A stretch of 13,126 nt of DNA from JBKHXU01 sp046565865 (lineage in GTDB: Bacteria > Pseudomonadota > Gammaproteobacteria > Acidiferrobacterales > Sulfurifustaceae). The position numbers and the translations under genes are program-made. Each line of letters starts with the position of its first letter. The first letter of the stretch is position 1. The notes below the pieces were generated by a model. It ran no database searches. It was not told where the DNA came from and saw only the letters and a list, made by a program, of their open reading frames with translations. Shown piece after piece: positions 12,824 through 13,126 of the stretch. The stretch lies in assembly GCA_046565865.1 (NCBI GenBank), contig JBKHXU010000238.1:1-13126 (forward strand), written 5' to 3'.

Positions 12824-13126
12824 ATGAAGTCGCTTGTCCAGTGGTTACTCTTCCTACTCATCGTGGCGATCGCCTCCGGGGCACTGCTGTTCGTTATCTA
12901 TATGGGCAAGGAGGGATTCGGACCCATTTGGTTACCCGCCGTGATCGCTGGTTTTCTGGGTGTATTGCTGTTTGGATGGCGATTACTTCATTCAACCATA
13001 TTGTCGCGTCGTGGCCTTTACTGGCTCGGCGTGTTAAGCCTTGCGATTCCTTTTTCGCTCCACGCCTTGTTCACTCTCTATGGTTCGTATCTATGGGCCG
13101 GCGGGCAACTATGGGTCGCGCGAGCG
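12824..13126 (+). CDS. Multi-pass membrane protein, N-terminal part, unrecognised
   Basis: ATG 12824 opens a frame of 101 codons that runs off the window without a stop. The sequence has a positively charged start (MKSLVQW) and a first membrane helix (about 7-26, LLFLLIVAIASGALLFVIYM). A second helix follows (about 34-54, WLPAVIAGFLGVLLFGW), then a basic loop (LSRRGLYW, so probably cytoplasmic), then a third hydrophobic stretch (about 64-92). Hydrophobic pattern and base use support a real gene, though no good ribosome-binding site is visible. I do not recognise the family. It lies in the lower-GC end of the window downstream of a strong dyad. Confidence 0.7.
   Translation, partial: MKSLVQWLLFLLIVAIASGALLFVIYMGKEGFGPIWLPAVIAGFLGVLLFGWRLLHSTILSRRGLYWLGVLSLAIPFSLHALFTLYGSYLWAGGQLWVARA

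Overview
The window is GC-rich DNA with tightly packed genes, gene content and local order typical of a gammaproteobacterium. Three features point to an autotrophic sulfur oxidiser: a zinc-motif ATP sulfurylase of the dissimilatory type, a TauE/SafE-family exporter and a periplasmic alpha-carbonic anhydrase. A lineage near Acidiferrobacterales would fit, but that placement is inference. I see no rRNA, tRNA, CRISPR array, insertion sequence or phage gene.

Left part (1-2654): the ybbP-ybbA permease/ATPase pair on the minus strand (ybbP cut by the window start), with the GDSL esterase gene tesA divergent from ybbA, as in the E. coli ybbAP/tesA neighbourhood. A palindromic interspersed repeat sits between ybbA and ybbP. 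The coding starts of ybbA and tesA appear to overlap head to head.

Middle left (2909-4899, plus strand): a small winged-helix protein gene is translationally linked to two tandem paralogous three-helix membrane proteins (probable DUF5985). They are followed by a CPIC glutaredoxin and an exported alpha-carbonic anhydrase. This is the least understood part of the window.

Centre (4979-9158): a DUF455 ferritin-like protein and an exonuclease III (minus strand) lie opposite pyrE and an SRPBCC-domain protein (plus strand). Then come a bactofilin and a TSUP transporter on the minus strand. The exonuclease sits head to head with pyrE, the position held in Pseudomonas by the catalytically dead relative Crc. 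Here the active site is intact.

Right part (9222-12127): a periplasmic DUF4124/coiled-coil protein behind a near-consensus sigma70-type promoter, the molybdopterin synthase pair moaD-moaE (minus strand), and sat, which ends at a textbook intrinsic terminator.

End (12128-13126): visibly lower GC, about 700 bases without an intact recognisable gene. It holds a possible frame-broken exported protein and a strong dyad, then the start of an unrecognised multi-pass membrane protein that runs off the window.
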